From Helicobacteraceae bacterium (lineage in GTDB: Bacteria > Campylobacterota > Campylobacteria > Campylobacterales > SZUA-545), in NCBI GenBank assembly GCA_031276985.1, contig JAISMA010000016.1:1-7270 (forward strand): 7,270 bases of DNA, given 5' to 3'. Positions 6,396-7,270 of this stretch are shown here, piece after piece; position 1 is the stretch's first letter, and the number at the start of each line of letters is the position of its first letter. Position numbers and translations under genes: made by a program. Below the pieces are notes generated by a model that was given only the letters and a program-made list of their open reading frames with translations, was not told the origin of the DNA and did not search any database.

Positions 6396-6425
6396 CGCCT
6401 AGCCACTCGTCGCGGGTATGACGCG
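6396..6425 (+). repeat. 30-bp exact direct repeat, copy A
   Basis: The 30 bases beginning CGCCTAGCCACTCG and ending GGGTATGACGCG recur exactly at 6934-6963, 538 bp downstream. In copy A the repeat leads directly into an ATTCTGCG palindrome; in copy B it leads into different sequence. Confidence 0.85.
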
Positions 6426-6433
6426 AGGAATAG

Positions 6434-6455
6434 ATTCTGCGACTTCGCGCAGAAC
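6434..6455 (+). repeat. ATTCTGCG palindrome, copy 1
   Basis: ATTCTGCG, loop ACTTCG, CGCAGAAC: seven perfect pairs plus one mismatched end. It is preceded by CGGGTATGACGCGAGGAATAG, which is closely matched 400 bp downstream (6813-6854); the two segments agree at about 34 of 42 positions. Confidence 0.7.
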
Positions 6456-6544
6456 GACAAAGAAAGACGCGGGTATGACGATTGGGACAGCGCGGTTTTA
6501 TGCGATCTGAGCGCCGCTTTTGCGAAAATCCAATATATGCCGTC

Positions 6545-6603
6545 ATTCCAGCGACGAAGCGATAGCTTGCGAAGCAATCACAATCGCGGAGGAAAACGGG
6601 AAT
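6545..6603 (+). repeat. Interrupted ATTCC/GGAAT palindromic unit
   Basis: CATTCCAG (from 6544) faces CGGGAATCCAG (to about 6608), with a central insertion containing GCGATAGCTTGCGAAGC. The arms match the same family as 6775-6794, but the centre is replaced by a longer segment. Confidence 0.5.
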
Positions 6604-6655
6604 CCAGCATTAAAACTTCGCCCTACCTCTTAACCCAACGCAATTACATTACGTC

Positions 6656-6677
6656 ATTCTGCGCGAAGCCGCAGAAT
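6656..6677 (+). repeat. ATTCTGCG palindrome, copy 2 (perfect)
   Basis: ATTCTGCG, loop CGAAGC, CGCAGAAT: a perfect 8-bp stem with a 6-base loop. It lies in inverted orientation relative to 6434-6455, judged by the surrounding GTC (before) and CTTC/GAAG loop polarity. Confidence 0.75.
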
Positions 6678-6691
6678 CAATCCCTCCCATC

Positions 6692-6711
6692 ATGCCCGTG
6701 AAAACGGGTAT
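6692..6711 (+). repeat. Palindromic unit, GAAA-loop type, copy 2
   Basis: ATGCCCGT, loop GAAA, ACGGGTAT: an 8-bp stem with one G-T pair, followed by CCAAAAATAAAAAG. It shares loop and flank with 6088-6107. Confidence 0.65.
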
Positions 6712-6774
6712 CCAAAAATAAAAAGTTAAAAAACTTTGTGATCGGCAATAAAATTATGATTGTTTTAGTGCCGG

Positions 6775-6794
6775 ATTCCCGCCTACGCGGGAAT
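6775..6794 (+). repeat. ATTCCC-N8-GGGAAT palindrome
   Basis: ATTCCCGC, loop CTAC, GCGGGAAT: a perfect 8-bp stem. The form ATTCCC-N8-GGGAAT is the same as the dRS3 dispersed repeat known from Neisseria; similar units are widespread in bacteria, so this is a resemblance in form, not proof of common origin. Confidence 0.75.
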
Positions 6795-6833
6795 GACCGC
6801 ACGGATGTCTTGCGGGTACGACGAAGGGGATAG

Positions 6834-6877
6834 ATTCTGCGGCTTCACGCAAAATGGCGCATAAACAGGCGCAGAAT
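6834..6877 (+). repeat. ATTCTGCG palindrome, copy 3, with expanded loop
   Basis: ATTCTGCG (6834-6841) and CGCAGAAT (6870-6877) are separated by 28 bases. The left half resembles 6434-6455. The normal short loop has been replaced by a longer segment containing a decayed second arm (CACGCAAAATGG). Confidence 0.6.
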
Positions 6878-6933
6878 GACGGGAGGGGACGCGGAATGGA
6901 TATAGCCGCGTTCATAGTGGCTATCGACGCAAT

Positions 6934-6963
6934 CGCCTAGCCACTCGTCGCGGGTATGACGCG
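6934..6963 (+). repeat. 30-bp exact direct repeat, copy B
   Basis: Exact copy of 6396-6425. It marks the right end of the repeat mosaic, about 70 bp before the inverted repeat that holds the leftward promoter. Confidence 0.85.
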
Positions 6964-7035
6964 GAGCGGACGCGAGAACGCAAATCTTGTCGAAATCAGC
7001 TCACGTGTCCCTAGCGTGAAGTTGATCGTTTCGCG

Positions 7036-7081
7036 GTCTTAGCCTATCGCGCCAATTATAGCGATAGAATAAGGCTAAGAC
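7036..7081. repeat. Inverted repeat enclosing the leftward promoter, operator-like
   Basis: GTCTTAGCCT (7036-7045) and AGGCTAAGAC (7072-7081) are perfect 10-bp inverted arms. Inside them, CTATCGC (7044-7050) and GCGATAG (7061-7067) form a second inverted pair. The TATAAT of the leftward promoter sits at the centre, one outer arm overlaps its -35 box, and the other lies just past the start site. This is the geometry of a repressor operator, although a folded RNA element is also possible. Confidence 0.55.
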
Positions 7082-7084
7082 AAG
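7055..7084 (-). promoter_or_regulatory. Consensus-like sigma-70 promoter directed leftward
   Basis: On the minus strand TTGTCT (7083-7078), a 17-base spacer and TATAAT (7060-7055) form the best promoter in the window: a perfect -10 box, four of six -35 matches and ideal spacing. A transcript would start near 7048 and run left into sequence with no open reading frame of substance. It could therefore drive a small RNA, or be a remnant. It lies inside the inverted repeat 7036-7081. Confidence 0.5.
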
Positions 7085-7116
7085 CGTTTGACTCGTTTAG
7101 CTTGAAGCGCGCTTTT

Positions 7117-7222
7117 GCGACTTTATCTTAGCTTCATCGCGACTTTATCTTAGCTTCGTCTTAGCTTTGTCGCAACATTACCTTAGCCTCTAGCTTCGTT
7201 GCGGCTTTATCTTAGCTTGATT
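7117..7222 (+). repeat. 11/22-nt periodic TTAGC array
   Basis: Two 22-base units beginning GCGACTTTATCTTAGCTTC (7117 and 7139) differ at one position. Each is itself two 11-base halves, GCGACTTTATC and TTAGCTTCATC. Continuing rightward in steps of 11 are TTAGCTTTGTC (7161), GCAACATTACC (7172), a 7-base partial unit TTAGCCT (7183), CTAGCTTCGTT (7190), GCGGCTTTATC (7201) and TTAGCTTGATT (7212). The period is not a multiple of three and no long frame runs through it, so it is unlikely to be coding. TTAGC also occurs in the inverted repeat to the left. Confidence 0.7.
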
Positions 7223-7237
7223 TTGGCTATAAAATCA
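7218..7237 (+). repeat. Small palindrome with TATAAA at the right end of the array
   Basis: TGATTTT (7218-7224) and AAAATCA (7231-7237) are 7-bp inverted arms around GGCTAT. The right half also creates TATAAA (7228-7233), a possible rightward -10 box for a gene beyond the window, but the hexamer 17 bases upstream (CTTTAT) is not a good -35. Confidence 0.35.
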
Positions 7238-7270
7238 GGCTTTGCGAAGCTAATGTCGCTTTCTTGTTCA

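Larger units (their letters stand above)
6026..6965. repeat. Gene-free mosaic of short palindromic dispersed repeats
   Basis: No convincing gene is present. The open frames here are translations of repeat units, recognisable by peptides such as FWILAFAGIT and MKAGIQK. At least two palindrome families recur. One has ATxCCCG arms facing CGGGxAT arms, often followed by CCAAAA or GACC. The other has ATTCTGCG facing CGCAGAAT. Units lie on both strands, some are interrupted by inserted sequence, and several flank each other head to tail. Individual copies are listed separately. The composition suggests an accumulation site for non-autonomous, REP-like elements; no transposase is visible. Confidence 0.75.

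Noticed and set aside
6015..6701. Several open frames of 60-160 codons on both strands between the lipoprotein gene and about 6700
   Set aside because: They overlap each other and cross the palindromic repeats. They have no ribosome binding sites and contain peptides typical of translated dispersed repeats (FWILAFAGIT, MKAGIQK). None shows a believable domain or start.
7036..7225. Replication origin or plasmid iteron region
   Set aside because: The 22-nt array is iteron-like, but there is no DnaA-box cluster, no strongly A/T-rich melting region and no rep gene in view. It is kept only as an open possibility under the array finding.
6026..7270. CRISPR array
   Set aside because: The repeats are palindromic units at irregular spacing or short contiguous 11/22-nt units. 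There are no regular unique spacers of 30-40 bases and no cas gene.

Overview
The window looks chromosomal and probably comes from a moderately GC-rich member of the Campylobacterota (epsilonproteobacteria). The reasons are the style of the N-terminal dihydrouridine-synthase fragment at the left edge, the two-helix membrane protein beside it, and a homopolymeric G tract inside a surface-type gene. This assignment is an inference from protein style, not from a marker gene.

Layout. Positions 1-1142 (minus strand) hold the start of a tRNA-dihydrouridine synthase gene, cut by the window edge, and upstream of it, overlapping by 17 nt, a 337-residue membrane protein of unknown function. A 155-bp divergent intergenic region follows. 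Positions 1298-5155 (plus strand) hold two adjacent lipoprotein genes made almost entirely of RCC1 repeats. The first has 7 repeats (one predicted seven-bladed beta-propeller) and the second has 14 (two predicted propellers in tandem). They are separated by 36 bp and are probably co-transcribed. Positions 5324-6025 encode a third lipoprotein, of unrecognised family. It has a strong ribosome binding site and a run of nine G residues just after the lipid-anchor region. Gain or loss of one G leads to a stop codon within a few codons, so this gene is a good candidate for ON/OFF phase variation.

Positions 6026-7270 appear to hold no real gene. The left and middle parts (to about 6965) are a mosaic of short palindromic dispersed repeats and a 30-bp exact direct repeat. 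The right end holds a leftward promoter with a perfect TATAAT box inside an inverted repeat, next to an array of about ten 11-nt units (22-nt composite period) built around TTAGC.

Taken together, the plus-strand genes form a cassette of three exported lipoproteins: two repeat-built propeller proteins that carry marks of recent internal duplication, and one potentially phase-variable protein. A surface or periplasmic binding role that tolerates variation is the simplest reading. No enzymatic activity can be assigned to any of the three.
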